From contig NZ_JBEXUX010000014.1 of NCBI RefSeq assembly GCF_040629175.1, forward strand, positions 108,880 to 172,879: a DNA stretch of 64,000 nucleotides, in the 5' to 3' direction. Source of the DNA: Embleya sp040629175 (GTDB lineage: Bacteria; Actinomycetota; Actinomycetes; Streptomycetales; Streptomycetaceae). Both the position numbers and the translations under genes were made by a program. Of this stretch, positions 51,038-59,688 are shown in pieces (position 1 is the stretch's first letter; the number at the start of each line of letters is the position of its first letter). Below the pieces are notes generated by a model. The model saw only the letters and a list, made by a program, of their open reading frames with translations, did not search any database and was not told the origin of the DNA.

Positions 51038-51395
51038 CCGAAACGCCGAGTTTGCCTCCGGTGTAAAGGCGGAATAAGTGCGACATCTCGGCCGGCCCAC
51101 CGGTCGATGCACCACTCATGACGAGGGGATATCTCGGAGAGTGGCGTGATCATTCGGTCACGGAAAATAATCGAGATTCATGCCGGGGTGCGGAAAATGA
51201 ATTACCACCCGAAGTCGGCTAAGTAATTTATGTCCGTTTTATCCATGCGGCCTACATCACATTTCGGCCGGTTCGCGAAGCAAGGTGCGAGGGGGTTCCA
51301 CCGGACGCGCCGGCGACGAGGCGGCACCGTGGTGCGCACGGGCGCGGCGCCGCGCCGCCGATCGCGAATACCGGGGGTGTGGGCATGATCGCGCA
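51038..51395. other. AT-richer intergenic stretch, no gene seen
   Basis: Contains the most AT-rich sequence nearby (around 51160-51250, e.g. GGAAAATAATCGAG), probably promoter DNA for the divergent genes. Short open frames here do not look like proteins. Confidence 0.4.
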
Positions 51396-52084
51396 GTGCG
51401 CGAGGGCATCGCCGCAGGAACGGCGCGGGGGTCGACGAACGGGCAGGCCGGCCGGGACCCGACCCACTGGTCCCTCCCGGCGGGCCAGGCCCGGTGGTAC
51501 CTGCTCGTGTCCGCGGCCTGCCTCGGCTGGTTCGTGGTTGCCTGGCTGCTCCGGTTCGGGCGGGCGTACCGGTTGCGCAGGCGCGCGGCGCCGGCCACCG
51601 CCGAGCGCGTTCTCGACTTCCGGGAGATCGCGCTGCTCGCCGGCGGTTCGACCCGGTCGAGCGCACCGCCTTCGACGCGGTGGGCGCGGCCCGAACCGCC
51701 CTGATCGGGCCGACCGCCGGATGGCGACCGGCGCGGACCCGGTTGGAACAGGACGGCCTGCTGCCGAGTGAGCGGGACGTCGACCCGCGTGGCACCTGCG
51801 GCCTGTGTGTCGTCCTGTTCCTCGGCATCGGCTTCGGCGTCGCCGAAGGGATGACCGGTTCGCCGGGCTGCGCCACGGTGTCGGTCCTGGCGCTGATCGC
51901 CCTGGTACCGCGACTGTTCACCCGGCCGCTCGCCGCGCAGACCGTGGCGGGCCGGGCCCGGATCAGCACGCTGCGTCGGATGCCGCCGACCGTGCAAGCG
52001 GACTCCGCCGAGGACGTGCCGACCCGGATCGCGGTCTTCGGCCCGGAAGCGGTCCCGGACCCGATCGTCCGCGCGCGTCCCTGA
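51396..52084 (+). pseudogene. Frameshifted TIGR04222-like membrane protein
   Basis: Two overlapping frames together resemble a TIGR04222-type membrane protein. Frame 1, from GTG 51396, gives a membrane segment (ARWYLLVSAACLGWFVVAWLLRFGRAYRLRRRA) then the family-like VLDFREIALLAGG. The expected continuation is not in that frame but in the +1 frame from about 51650: RRFDPVERTAFDAVGAARTALIGPTAGWRPARTRLEQDGLLPSERDVDPRG, followed by a second hydrophobic part (TCGLCVVLFLGIGFGVAEGMTG, TVSVLALIALVPRLFTRPLA). One base lost in GGCGGTTCGACC near 51645 explains the break. It is either a real pseudogene or a base-calling error in the assembly. The family's function is unknown. Confidence 0.6.
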
Positions 52085-52169
52085 TGCCCTTGCCGCCCAC
52101 GCCGTCGTCCGGCTGACCGGGCGCAGGCCGGGCGCATCGGGGCCGGACGCGCATGCCGCGTCGCGCCGC

Positions 52170-52754
52170 TCAGCCCGTGAACGCCTCCACCAGGGACCAG
52201 ATCGCCAGTCCGAGCATGCACACGCCGCCGATCCGCTGCACCGTCTGCAACGGGACCCGCTTGGCGATGAACCGTCCCGCGAGCAGCGCCAGCGCGGAGA
52301 CCGACATCAGCGCCGCGGCCGAGCCGATCGCGGTGGACCAGGTGCCGTTGGTGGCCGCCAGGTTGGCGGTGGTGATCTGGGTGAGGTCGCCCCATTCGCT
52401 GATGAACACGGCCATGAACGCGGTGGAGAAGACCGGCCAGAACCCGGTCACGGTCTTGCCCGCGGCGTCCTCGTCGTCGTCCCCCGCCCCGCCGCGCAAC
52501 AACATGAAGGCGCCGAAGCCGAACAGTGCGGCGGAGACGAGCTTGACGATCCAGCCGGGCAGCAGGCCGAGCAGACCGCCCGCGCCGACGGCGATCGCGA
52601 CGTGCACGACGAACGCGGTCGAGGTGCCGAACCAGACGTAGAGCGGTCGCATGCGGGTGCCCATGGCAAGCGACGCGAACATCGTCTTGTCCGGGAGCTC
52701 GGCGAGGAAGATCAGCCCGAAGGCGGTCAGGATCGCCAGAGGGTCGAGGTGCAT
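52170..52754 (-). CDS. GDT1/TMEM165 (UPF0016) cation transporter, probable Mn2+ exporter
   Basis: 194 aa with six predicted helices. Both copies of the family motif E-x-x-D-(K/R/L)-(T/S) are present: LIFLAELPDKTMFASL (about residue 19) and VFISEWGDLTQIT (about 118), separated by an acidic loop (GGAGDDDEDAAGK), the normal two-fold repeat layout. Family members move Mn2+ and/or Ca2+ across the membrane; bacterial ones usually export Mn2+. The yybP-ykoY-type leader directly upstream supports Mn control. Signature first residues MHLDPLAILTAFGLIFLAELPDKT fix the start. Confidence 0.92.
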   Translation of the reverse strand: MHLDPLAILTAFGLIFLAELPDKTMFASLAMGTRMRPLYVWFGTSTAFVVHVAIAVGAGGLLGLLPGWIVKLVSAALFGFGAFMLLRGGAGDDDEDAAGKTVTGFWPVFSTAFMAVFISEWGDLTQITTANLAATNGTWSTAIGSAAALMSVSALALLAGRFIAKRVPLQTVQRIGGVCMLGLAIWSLVEAFTG

Positions 52755-52769
52755 CCGGGTGGCTTTCTG

Positions 52770-52980
52770 CGAGAGCCGGGCCTCCGGGTCTTCACGAAGG
52801 CGCCGCTCGGCGACCGGAGGACCACTCGGCCCGGCACGACGGGTGCAGCCGCGTGGAACGCGGATGCGTCGGTACCTGGCCGAAGGTCTCGCCCGCCCGC
52901 CTGGAGCACGGGCCCGGCCACCGGGAGTCCGAGGACTCCAGCATGTCGACGACCGGTTTGCGGGGCTACTCCCCTTCGCT
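52770..52980 (-). promoter_or_regulatory. yybP-ykoY (Mn2+) riboswitch
   Basis: The minus-strand leader begins with the hallmark GAAGGGGAGTAGCC, continues with GTCGTCGACATGCTGGAGT and CGAGACCTTCGGCCAGG, and ends in a GC-rich TTCGTGAAGACCCGGAGGC segment just before the GDT1 start. These blocks and their order fit the actinobacterial yybP-ykoY class, which switches Mn2+ exporters on when Mn2+ is bound. Boundaries are approximate. Confidence 0.75.
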
Positions 52981-53015
52981 GTCGCCGACCCTACCGCACC
53001 GGGCCGGCCGGCCGA

Positions 53016-53564
53016 CTACGACGGGGGCGCGGCCAGGACCCGTGCCAACGACCAGCGCAGTTGTGCCTCGTCCAGATCAGTGCCCAGCGTGAGCACCTGC
53101 AACATGGTGCCGTCCAACACCGCCAGCGCCGCCGCGGCCGCCTGCGCGCCGACCCGGGCGGACAGGAAGTCGCCGACCCCCTCGACCCACGCCACGGCGA
53201 ACCCGCGCAGTTGTGGGCTGCGGGCCGCCGCCAGGTACAACTCGTATTCCACCAGCGCGCGCGGGCGGTCCGCGAGGTATTCGGCGGTGAGGGCGGTGAG
53301 CACCTCCGGCAGGTCCTCGGCATCGCGGGTTCGGCGCACCCACTGCGCCAACAGCGCCACCGTCTCGCTCGACGCGTGCGCGAGGGCCGCCGCGACCAGG
53401 TCGTCGAGCGACGCGAAGTAGTACGTGGTCGCCCCCAGCGGCACGCCGGCCCGGGCCGCGACCAGCCGATGCGTGGTGTTGCCCACCCCCACCTCGGCGA
53501 TCACCTCGCACGCGCCGCGCACGATCCGCAGCCGGCGCCCCTCGGGATCGCGGGTCGTGGTCAA
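53016..53564 (-). CDS. TetR-family transcriptional regulator
   Basis: 182 aa. N-terminal HTH: RRLRIVRGACEVIAEVGVGNTTHRLVAARAGVPLGATTYYFASLDDLVAAAL, typical of TetR (T-x-x-x-I-A-x-x-A-G-V-x-x-x-x-x-Y-Y-Y-F). The C-terminal ligand domain follows (VLTALTAEYLADRPRALVEYELYLAAARSPQLRGFAVAWVEGV). TTG 53564 overlaps the TGA of the SMR gene, so the repressor is translated by coupling with the pump. It should bind the tandem GTAC repeats upstream of the SMR gene and autoregulate both. The unusual start codon and the overlap point to low-level production. Confidence 0.88.
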   Translation of the reverse strand: MTTTRDPEGRRLRIVRGACEVIAEVGVGNTTHRLVAARAGVPLGATTYYFASLDDLVAAALAHASSETVALLAQWVRRTRDAEDLPEVLTALTAEYLADRPRALVEYELYLAAARSPQLRGFAVAWVEGVGDFLSARVGAQAAAAALAVLDGTMLQVLTLGTDLDEAQLRWSLARVLAAPPS

Positions 53565-53881
53565 TGCGCACCGCCCAGGTTCAGCACCACCACGCCCGCG
53601 ATCACCAGCGCCATCCCGAACGCCTTGAGCAGCGTCACCGGCTCGTTCAGGAACACCGCCCCGACCAGCGCGATCGCCACGGTCCCGAGCCCGGACCAGA
53701 TCGCGTACGCGGTGCCCACCTGCAACTGCCGCAACGACAGCGTCAACAGGTAGAACGCCCCCGCGTATCCGGCCAGACACGTCACGGTCGGCCACAACCT
53801 GGTGAACCCGTCCGTGCTCTTGAGCAGGCTGGTCGCGATCACCTCACACGAGATCGCCAACCCCAGGAACAACCAGGCCAC
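53561..53881 (-). CDS. SMR-family multidrug efflux protein (EmrE/QacE type)
   Basis: 106 aa, the standard SMR length, four helices. Conserved residues: WLFLGLAISCEVIATSLLKSTDGF with the essential membrane Glu (E14-like) in TM1, LLTLSLRQLQVGTAYAIWSGLGTVAIALVG (TM3 with the A-Y-A-x-W-x-G-x-G motif) and FLNEPVTLLKAFGMALVIAGVVVLNL. It exports cationic drugs by proton exchange, as a dimer. GTG 53881 is chosen for length and the strong GGAGGGGAGAGG site; an upstream ATG at 53929 would place coding sequence over the operator. First gene of a two-gene operon with its own TetR repressor. Confidence 0.93.
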   Translation of the reverse strand: MAWLFLGLAISCEVIATSLLKSTDGFTRLWPTVTCLAGYAGAFYLLTLSLRQLQVGTAYAIWSGLGTVAIALVGAVFLNEPVTLLKAFGMALVIAGVVVLNLGGAH

Positions 53882-53901
53882 GGCCCTCTCCCCTCCGAGT
53901 G

Positions 53902-53929
53902 GTACAGATGTACAAGTACAAATGTACAA
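53902..53929. promoter_or_regulatory. Tandem 14-bp operator repeats upstream of the SMR gene
   Basis: GTACAGATGTACAA (53902-53915) and GTACAAATGTACAA (53916-53929) are direct repeats; across their junction lies the perfect palindrome TGTACAAGTACA (53909-53920). GTAC occurs four times at spacings of 8, 6 and 8 bp, suiting two TetR dimers. Confidence 0.7.
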
Positions 53930-53980
53930 GTCCCGGGCATGGATGTGTCCAGGGCGTCGGCGAGGAGAGTGGGCCGCGGG

Positions 53981-55408
53981 CTACGGGGTGGAGACGGCTT
54001 CCGGGACGGCTCGCGCGCCTCGGGAGTCACCCGATCCGCCGGGGCGCGGCCCGTGGGTCCGGCGTATCGCGTACGCGACGAGCACGACCGCGAGGCTGCC
54101 CAGGCTGGTGAACAGTTGGGTGCGCTGGTCGTCGATGACCGCCATCGCCACGAGCACGGCGACGAAGCCCGCCATCACGATCCAGGTGAGATAGGGGAAC
54201 AGCCACATCTTCAGGGTCAGTCGCTCCGGAGCCTCACGCTCCAACCGGCGCCGCATCCGCAGTTGCGAGGCGCCGATCATGATGTACATGAAGATGGCGA
54301 TCGCGCCGGAGGAGTTGACCAGATAGGTGAACACGGTGTCCGGCGACAGGTAGGCGAGCAATACCGAGACCCAGCCGACGACCGTACCGGCCAGGATCGC
54401 CCGCACCGGGACGTTGCGCCTGCTGGTCTTGACCGACCACTTGGGGGCGTCGCCGTGCGAGGCCAACGCGAAGAGCATGCGCGAGGACACGTACACCGAC
54501 GAGTTGAGCACGCTGAGCACCGCGGTGAGGATCACCACGTCCATCACGGTGCCCGCGCCGGGCAGGCCGATGATGTCCCACGCGGCGACGTACGGGCTGG
54601 CCAGCACCTCGGCGCCGTCCCACGGGACGATCGTGACGACGAGGAAGATCGAGCCGACGTAGAACAGGATGATCCGCCAGATGATGCCGGTCGTGGCCCG
54701 CGCCACCGAACGCTCGGGCTCCTTGCTCTCGGCGGCGGCGATCGTGACGATCTCGGCGCCGCCGAAGGCGAAGATGACCACGACGATGGCGGAGAAGATC
54801 GAGGTGAAGCCGTTCGGCGCGAAACCGCCGTGCGAGGTGAGGTTGGCGAAGTCGAACGAACTCCCCGGCCACGCGCCGAACACGTGCAGACCGCCGACGA
54901 CGAGGAAGGCGATGATCGCGGCGACCTTGACCGAGGAGAACCAGAACTCGAACTCGCCGAAGGACTTCACCGACAGCAGGTTCGTCGCGGTCATCACCGC
55001 CATCAGGGCCATCGCCAGCACCCACAGCGGCAGGTCGAGCCAGGCGTGCAGGATCGCGGCGCCCGCGACCGCCTCGACGGCCACGATGACCACGTAGTAG
55101 TACCAGTACAGCCAGCCGATCGTGAAGCCCGCCCAGGGCCCGATGGCGGTGCGCGCGTAGTCCGAGAACGAGCCCGAGGACGGCCTGGCGACGACCATCT
55201 CGCCGAGCATCCGCATCGTGCACAACACCAGTGCGCCGGCGAGACAGTAGGACACGATCGCGGCCGGGCCGGCGGTCTTGATCACGCTGCCGCTGCCGAC
55301 GAACAGACCGGCCCCGATCGCCCCGCCGATCGCGATCATGGCCATGTGTCGGTTGCGGAGCGAACGGCTGAGTCGGGGTTGCCCGGTCGGGGGTGTGGGT
55401 TGCGACAT
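53981..55408 (-). CDS. Amino acid permease (APC family, GABA/AnsP/CycA type)
   Basis: 475 aa, 12 helices. Signature of the AAT subgroup: LSRSLRNRHMAMIAIGGAIGAGLFVGSGSVIKTAGPAAIVSYCLAGALVLCTMRMLGEMVVARPSSGSFSDYARTAIGPWAGFTIGWLYWYYYVVIVAVEAVAGA, then VIFAFGGAEIVTIAAAESKEPERSVARAT and SSRMLFALASHGDAPKWSVKTSRRNVPVRAIL. It imports an amino acid or GABA-like compound with protons. It is the last gene of a minus-strand set with a D-aminopeptidase and a PLP decarboxylase (100-bp gap), so it probably imports their substrate or exchanges substrate and product. Confidence 0.92.
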   Translation of the reverse strand: MSQPTPPTGQPRLSRSLRNRHMAMIAIGGAIGAGLFVGSGSVIKTAGPAAIVSYCLAGALVLCTMRMLGEMVVARPSSGSFSDYARTAIGPWAGFTIGWLYWYYYVVIVAVEAVAGAAILHAWLDLPLWVLAMALMAVMTATNLLSVKSFGEFEFWFSSVKVAAIIAFLVVGGLHVFGAWPGSSFDFANLTSHGGFAPNGFTSIFSAIVVVIFAFGGAEIVTIAAAESKEPERSVARATTGIIWRIILFYVGSIFLVVTIVPWDGAEVLASPYVAAWDIIGLPGAGTVMDVVILTAVLSVLNSSVYVSSRMLFALASHGDAPKWSVKTSRRNVPVRAILAGTVVGWVSVLLAYLSPDTVFTYLVNSSGAIAIFMYIMIGASQLRMRRRLEREAPERLTLKMWLFPYLTWIVMAGFVAVLVAMAVIDDQRTQLFTSLGSLAVVLVAYAIRRTHGPRPGGSGDSRGARAVPEAVSTP

Positions 55409-55509
55409 GGAGACTCCTGCATGGCGGGGAACGGGGGAGGCAGGGGGAGACGGCGGCCCCGGAGTGTGGCGGCGCGCCGGTTCGGGCGATGGCCCGGGGG
55501 AGGGGCCGG

Positions 55510-56346
55510 TCAGGTCCAGTCGCCCTCGCGGCCGGCGCCGATCACCCAGGTCAGGGCCCGGAACCGGCGCAGCGCCTCGCGGGCGTCGGGGGCGTCCAGC
55601 CGGACGGTGCGCGGGCCGACGACGTCGACCCCGGCCGCCGCGCTCGCGCGTTCGGCGAGGTAGGGGCTGTCCAGGTCGACCTCGACCACGTGCGGGGCGG
55701 CCGGCTTCGCGGTGGGCCGCGCCGGCGGGACCGCCAACGCGGCGGCGGCCTCGCGGCGGATGTCGGTCGCCGTCGCCGCGGGGGTGCGACAGATCGCCGC
55801 GTGGCGGGAGATGGCCGTCTTGACCGTGACCGTGCGGCAGCCCGGGGCGTAGCGGGCGGCCCGGGCGCAGGTCGGGTCGTCACCGGTGACCAGCACCACC
55901 GGGACCCCGGCCTCGGCCGCGACGAGCGCGTTGAAGCTTCCCTCGTCGACCGGGCGCCCGTCGACGCGGACGGCGAGCACGCTGTGCGAGAGGTAGGTGT
56001 GGGCGAGCACGCCGGCCTCGCCCGCGCCGGTGTGGTAGCCGACGAACGCCAGTGCGTCCACGCCGAGTTCGAGCCCCTGGAGCATGCCGAGGGGTTTGTT
56101 GCGGCCGACGATGAGCAGCGCGCGCGGGTCGAGTTCCTCCAGGAGCACGTTGTCCATGCCGCAGTGCGCGTCGTTGACGATCACCTCGTCGGCACCGCCG
56201 TCCAGGAAGCCGGCCACGGCCGCGTTGACGTCGCCGGTGAGCAGGCGCCGGAAACGTTCGTAGCGCGGGTTGCCGGCGGTCACGTCGGCCGGCAGCACCG
56301 TGCCGGTGGCGCCTTCCATGTCGGCGGAGATCAGCACGCGGGTCAT
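55510..56346 (-). CDS. M55-family (DppA-like) D-aminopeptidase
   Basis: 278 aa, typical of M55. Zinc-site segments: VLISADMEGATGTV (Asp, Glu ligands), VIVNDAHCGMDNVLLEEL (His), VGYHTGAGEAGVLAHTYLSHS (His), and GSFNALVAAEAGVPVVLVTGDD (Glu). In Bacillus DppA cleaves D-Ala-containing dipeptides in a self-compartmentalised decamer. Here it may release a D- or unusual amino acid from peptides, or trim cell-wall fragments. ATG 56346 overlaps the decarboxylase stop by 4 bp (ATGA), so both are made together. Confidence 0.92.
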   Translation of the reverse strand: MTRVLISADMEGATGTVLPADVTAGNPRYERFRRLLTGDVNAAVAGFLDGGADEVIVNDAHCGMDNVLLEELDPRALLIVGRNKPLGMLQGLELGVDALAFVGYHTGAGEAGVLAHTYLSHSVLAVRVDGRPVDEGSFNALVAAEAGVPVVLVTGDDPTCARAARYAPGCRTVTVKTAISRHAAICRTPAATATDIRREAAAALAVPPARPTAKPAAPHVVEVDLDSPYLAERASAAAGVDVVGPRTVRLDAPDAREALRRFRALTWVIGAGREGDWT

Positions 56347-57746
56347 ACCGCCACCTCCTCGGGGTCGGGACGGTCGGGCTCGGACTCGTTCCCCGAGGAG
56401 TTCGTGGCCAACAGGTCCACCAGGGCGTGCACCTGCGCCGCGCCGCTCTCCCGGACCACCTCGCGCACGGTCTGCGCCTCGCGGACGGTGGCCAGGTGCA
56501 CCGTGTCGTCCACCACGCGGTAGCCGTACACGGCCGGTCGGGGCAGCGAGTTGTAGGCGAAGTGGGACGAGAAGTAGTAGGCGCCGGTGTCGTACAGCGC
56601 GACGACGTCGCCCGGTTCGAGCAGCGGCAGGGCGCGGCCGACGGCGGTCAGGTCGCCGGCGAAGCAGCACGGGCCGGCGACGTCCTGGATCTCCTGCGGT
56701 GCGTTCTTGGGCCGGCCGTGCGCGTCGAAGGCGCCCACCCGCAGCGGCCACGCCTGGGGCATGAACACCGTACGGGTGGCCACCTGTGCGCCCGCGTGGG
56801 TGATCGCGATCCGTCGGCCGCCGGCGCTCTTGGTGTATTCCACCAGCGAGGCGATCGTGCCGTTCTTGGCGAGCAGGGAGCGGCCGAACTCGGTGACCAG
56901 TTGGTAGCGGCCGTCCAGGAGTTCGGGCACGGCCGCGCGCAGTTCGGCGACGTAGTCGGTGAAGGTCGGGTCGTCCTCGTCGCCGGCGAAGTTCACCGGC
57001 AGGCCGCCGCCGATGTCCAGGCCGGTGATCTGTCGGCGGCCCAGGACGGTGTTGATGTGCTCGGCCAGTTCGTGGGTGGCGCGCAGGCCGGCGGCGATCA
57101 GCGACAGCGGGCAGCCCTGGGAGCCGACGTGCGCGTGCAGCCGGTTCAGCCACGGCCGGCGGGCGAACGCCTCGACCACGGCTTCGACGGCTCCCGGGTC
57201 GCGCAGCGCGATGCCGAACTTGGAGGTGCTGGTCGCGGTGCTCATCGCGCCGATCGCGCCGGCGCCGACCTGCGGATTGACCCGGATCCCGATCGGTCCG
57301 GCGGGCGGGCGCTCGGCCACGATCGCGTCGATGCGGGCCAGTTCCTGGAAGTTGTCGACGTTGACGGCGATGCCGTGCGCGAGGGCGTGGCGCAGCTCCT
57401 CGACGGTTTTGGCCGGACTGTCCAGGACGAGCCGCTCGGGGGTGAATCCGGCGGCCAGGGCCTGCTCCAGTTCGCCCGGCGAGGCGACCTCGCAGCCCAT
57501 CCCCGCGTCGGCGAGCAGGCGCAGGACCGGGACCAGGCCGCAAGCCTTGGCGGCGAAGGTGTGCAGTACGGGCGTGTCGCCGAAGGCCGCCGTCAGCGCG
57601 GCGACCGAGGCCCGGATGCCGTCCACGTCCAGCAGGCCCACCAGGGGCTGCCCGGGGCCCAGCAGGCCCTGCTCGACGACTCGGGCCAGGGCCGCCTGTC
57701 GAGCCGATCGACGCCGTCGGGCCACTGCGGAAGTCACGTGCACCAC
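56343..57746 (-). CDS. Fold-III PLP decarboxylase (diaminopimelate/ornithine decarboxylase family)
   Basis: 467 aa. Alanine-racemase-fold barrel with PLP Lys67 in VLHTFAAKACG, glycine-rich phosphate loop LHAHVGSQG and LDIGGGLPVNF, and C-terminal domain with catalytic Cys in VAGPCCFAGDLTAVGRALPLLEPGDVVALYDTGAYYFSSHFAYNSLPRP. The GPxC-x-x-x-D motif supports decarboxylase (or a diaminopimelate/carboxynorspermidine-type) activity. It is not next to lysine genes, so it is probably catabolic or specialised rather than housekeeping LysA. The start is GTG 57746; two further in-frame GTG codons lie within ten bases. It forms an operon with the M55 peptidase and permease, divergent in function from, but adjacent to, a PucR regulator on the same strand. 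Confidence 0.88.
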   Translation of the reverse strand: MVHVTSAVARRRRSARQAALARVVEQGLLGPGQPLVGLLDVDGIRASVAALTAAFGDTPVLHTFAAKACGLVPVLRLLADAGMGCEVASPGELEQALAAGFTPERLVLDSPAKTVEELRHALAHGIAVNVDNFQELARIDAIVAERPPAGPIGIRVNPQVGAGAIGAMSTATSTSKFGIALRDPGAVEAVVEAFARRPWLNRLHAHVGSQGCPLSLIAAGLRATHELAEHINTVLGRRQITGLDIGGGLPVNFAGDEDDPTFTDYVAELRAAVPELLDGRYQLVTEFGRSLLAKNGTIASLVEYTKSAGGRRIAITHAGAQVATRTVFMPQAWPLRVGAFDAHGRPKNAPQEIQDVAGPCCFAGDLTAVGRALPLLEPGDVVALYDTGAYYFSSHFAYNSLPRPAVYGYRVVDDTVHLATVREAQTVREVVRESGAAQVHALVDLLATNSSGNESEPDRPDPEEVAV

Positions 57747-57907
57747 ACCTCGAAGTTCTCAAGTGTTCGCGACCCGTTCGAGTCGCATGCACAGCTTGGA
57801 TCCGGGCGAGAGCGGGCGTCAGCGTCGTGGGCGACCAAAGGCGGAGGCATCGATCGTGTGTCGTGACAAGAAAATGATCATGGAATGCGCCGGTCGGGCC
57901 CCGAGCC

Positions 57908-59578
57908 TCATTCGTGCGCACGGTGGGCCAGGCGCAGCCCGATGTCGGCGAGCAGGCGGCCCGTGGGGTCGTCCAGGTCCACCCCGAAGAGCTCCCGGGC
58001 CCGGCGCAGCCGGTAGCGCAGAGTGTTCGGGTGCACGCTCAACCCGCGCGCGGCGGCCGGGGTGTCGCCGAAGGCGGCCAGGTAGGCGCCGACCGAGGCG
58101 GAGTACTCCGATCCGTGCAGCCGGTCGTGTTCGACCATCGCGTGCACCGGTCCGGCCATCGGCCACAGCGGCTCGACCCGGTCCAACAGGCGCACCAGGG
58201 CCGCCTCCGACACCACGTCGACCGACAGCGCCGACGCCGACACGGACACCCCGGCCGCCGCCGCCCGCTCGCGCAGCACCCGCACCACGATCTCGGCCTC
58301 CTCGCGCGCACCGGGCAACTCCGCCGGCCGATGGGCGAGCGGGCCGACCCCGGCGAAGACCACCGTGCCCGGCACCGACCGGGCCGTGGCGACCAGGTCG
58401 CGCGCCGGGTCGGCGGGCGCCTCGCCCGCCGGCGTCAGCACGAACAACCGTCGCCCGGCCCGCGCGGTCACACACCCCGGACGAAGCGCCGCCGCCTGCA
58501 ACGCGAGCACGTCGAGCACCCGCTGCTCGGCGGGCGTGGGCGCATCGGCCGCGGCCCGCGTCGGGTGGCGCTCGTACGCCTCGACCACGATCACCGCGTA
58601 CGGTCGATCCGGGTGCACCCCCAGCGTCCGGGCCGCCCGTTCCGCACCCGCGCCCCCGGTCAGCAACGTGTGCACCGCCTCCTCCCGACGACGCGCCTCC
58701 TCGCGACCGCGGGTCTCGTGGTGGACCAGGTGCGGCCGGGCCGCCCGGGCGGCGGTACGCAGCGCCGCCACCGCGTCCGGCGCGAGCGGGTGCCCGTCGG
58801 CCGCGGCCCAGATCGACCCGAGCACCTCGCCCCCGTCCCGGACCGCGATCGCCAGCCGTTCCGCGTAGCGGTCGTCGGCGGGCAGCCGGACCACGTCGTC
58901 GGTGGCCCACAGGGTGCGGAAGAAGCCGCTCTCGCGCAGTTCGGCGACGCGCCAGCGCGGCACCTCCTGGTTCAGGATGGTCGCCCGGCGCATCGGATCC
59001 GGCTCGTGGTCCATCCGGGAGTAGGCCAGCACCCGCGACTGCGGATCCTCGATCGTGATCGCCCCGCCGACCAGATCGGCGAGCGTGTTGGCCAGGCCGG
59101 ACAGGTCGCCCGGGCGCAGGCTGTCGACCGCGGCGAGTTCGGACGGGCTGCTCTGCGCGCAGGCGTTGCGCAGCAGGCCCAGCACGTCGGTCCACCCGCG
59201 TCCCGGCCGCCGGGTGAGCACGGCGATTCCGCCGGCTGCGGCGGCCGCGGGCACGGCGGGGTCCACGGGCCCGGCGGGGTCCGGGCCGGCCGCCCCGCGT
59301 CGGAGCACCAGCGCGCTCGCCCCCGCGCGCCGGGCCGCCCGCACCGCCTCCACCGCGCCGGGCCCGTGCGGGTCCACGCCGACCGCGAGCAGGATCGCCC
59401 CGGCGAGCGCCGTGCCGTCGGCGGGTTCGTCGCCGAGGTCGTACAGGGCGACCCCGCTCACCGGCACCTCGGTTCCGCGCGGCGCGACCACGACGTCGAG
59501 GATGCCGGGCTCGATCAGGTCCAGGACCCCGGCCAACGTCGCCGCGGCGGGACGACGGGAGGACGCACGCTTGGTCAT
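57908..59578 (-). CDS. PucR-family transcriptional regulator
   Basis: 556 aa. N-terminal PucR ligand domain (about 10-140: LAGVLDLIEPGILDVVVAPRGTEVPVSGVALYDLGDEP, GAILLAVGVD), a central GAF-like/GGDEF-like part (about 170-440: LVGGAITIEDPQSRVLAYSRMDHEPDPMRRATILNQEVP), and the C-terminal HTH_30 helix-turn-helix (YSASVGAYLAAFGDTPAAARGLSVHPNTLRYRLRRARELFGVDLDDPTGRLLADIGLRLA), which is diagnostic of PucR. These regulators often sense purine or amino-acid metabolites and activate neighbouring catabolic genes. The 160-bp gap after it contains the likely promoter for the decarboxylase operon, its probable target. Confidence 0.92.
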   Translation of the reverse strand: MTKRASSRRPAAATLAGVLDLIEPGILDVVVAPRGTEVPVSGVALYDLGDEPADGTALAGAILLAVGVDPHGPGAVEAVRAARRAGASALVLRRGAAGPDPAGPVDPAVPAAAAAGGIAVLTRRPGRGWTDVLGLLRNACAQSSPSELAAVDSLRPGDLSGLANTLADLVGGAITIEDPQSRVLAYSRMDHEPDPMRRATILNQEVPRWRVAELRESGFFRTLWATDDVVRLPADDRYAERLAIAVRDGGEVLGSIWAAADGHPLAPDAVAALRTAARAARPHLVHHETRGREEARRREEAVHTLLTGGAGAERAARTLGVHPDRPYAVIVVEAYERHPTRAAADAPTPAEQRVLDVLALQAAALRPGCVTARAGRRLFVLTPAGEAPADPARDLVATARSVPGTVVFAGVGPLAHRPAELPGAREEAEIVVRVLRERAAAAGVSVSASALSVDVVSEAALVRLLDRVEPLWPMAGPVHAMVEHDRLHGSEYSASVGAYLAAFGDTPAAARGLSVHPNTLRYRLRRARELFGVDLDDPTGRLLADIGLRLAHRAHE

Positions 59579-59688
59579 GACTCCATGATCGCGTGCACAC
59601 CACCGCGTCGGGAGGCACCGCGCAGCCGCACCTCCCCGCGCCCCACCCCACTCCCGGAACCGGGCGAATCGGGCGGTAGGCTGCGCCG

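Noticed and set aside
50898..51119. Short minus-strand frame (73 codons) upstream of the hydrolase
   Set aside because: It overlaps the promoter and c-di-AMP riboswitch and has no protein character.
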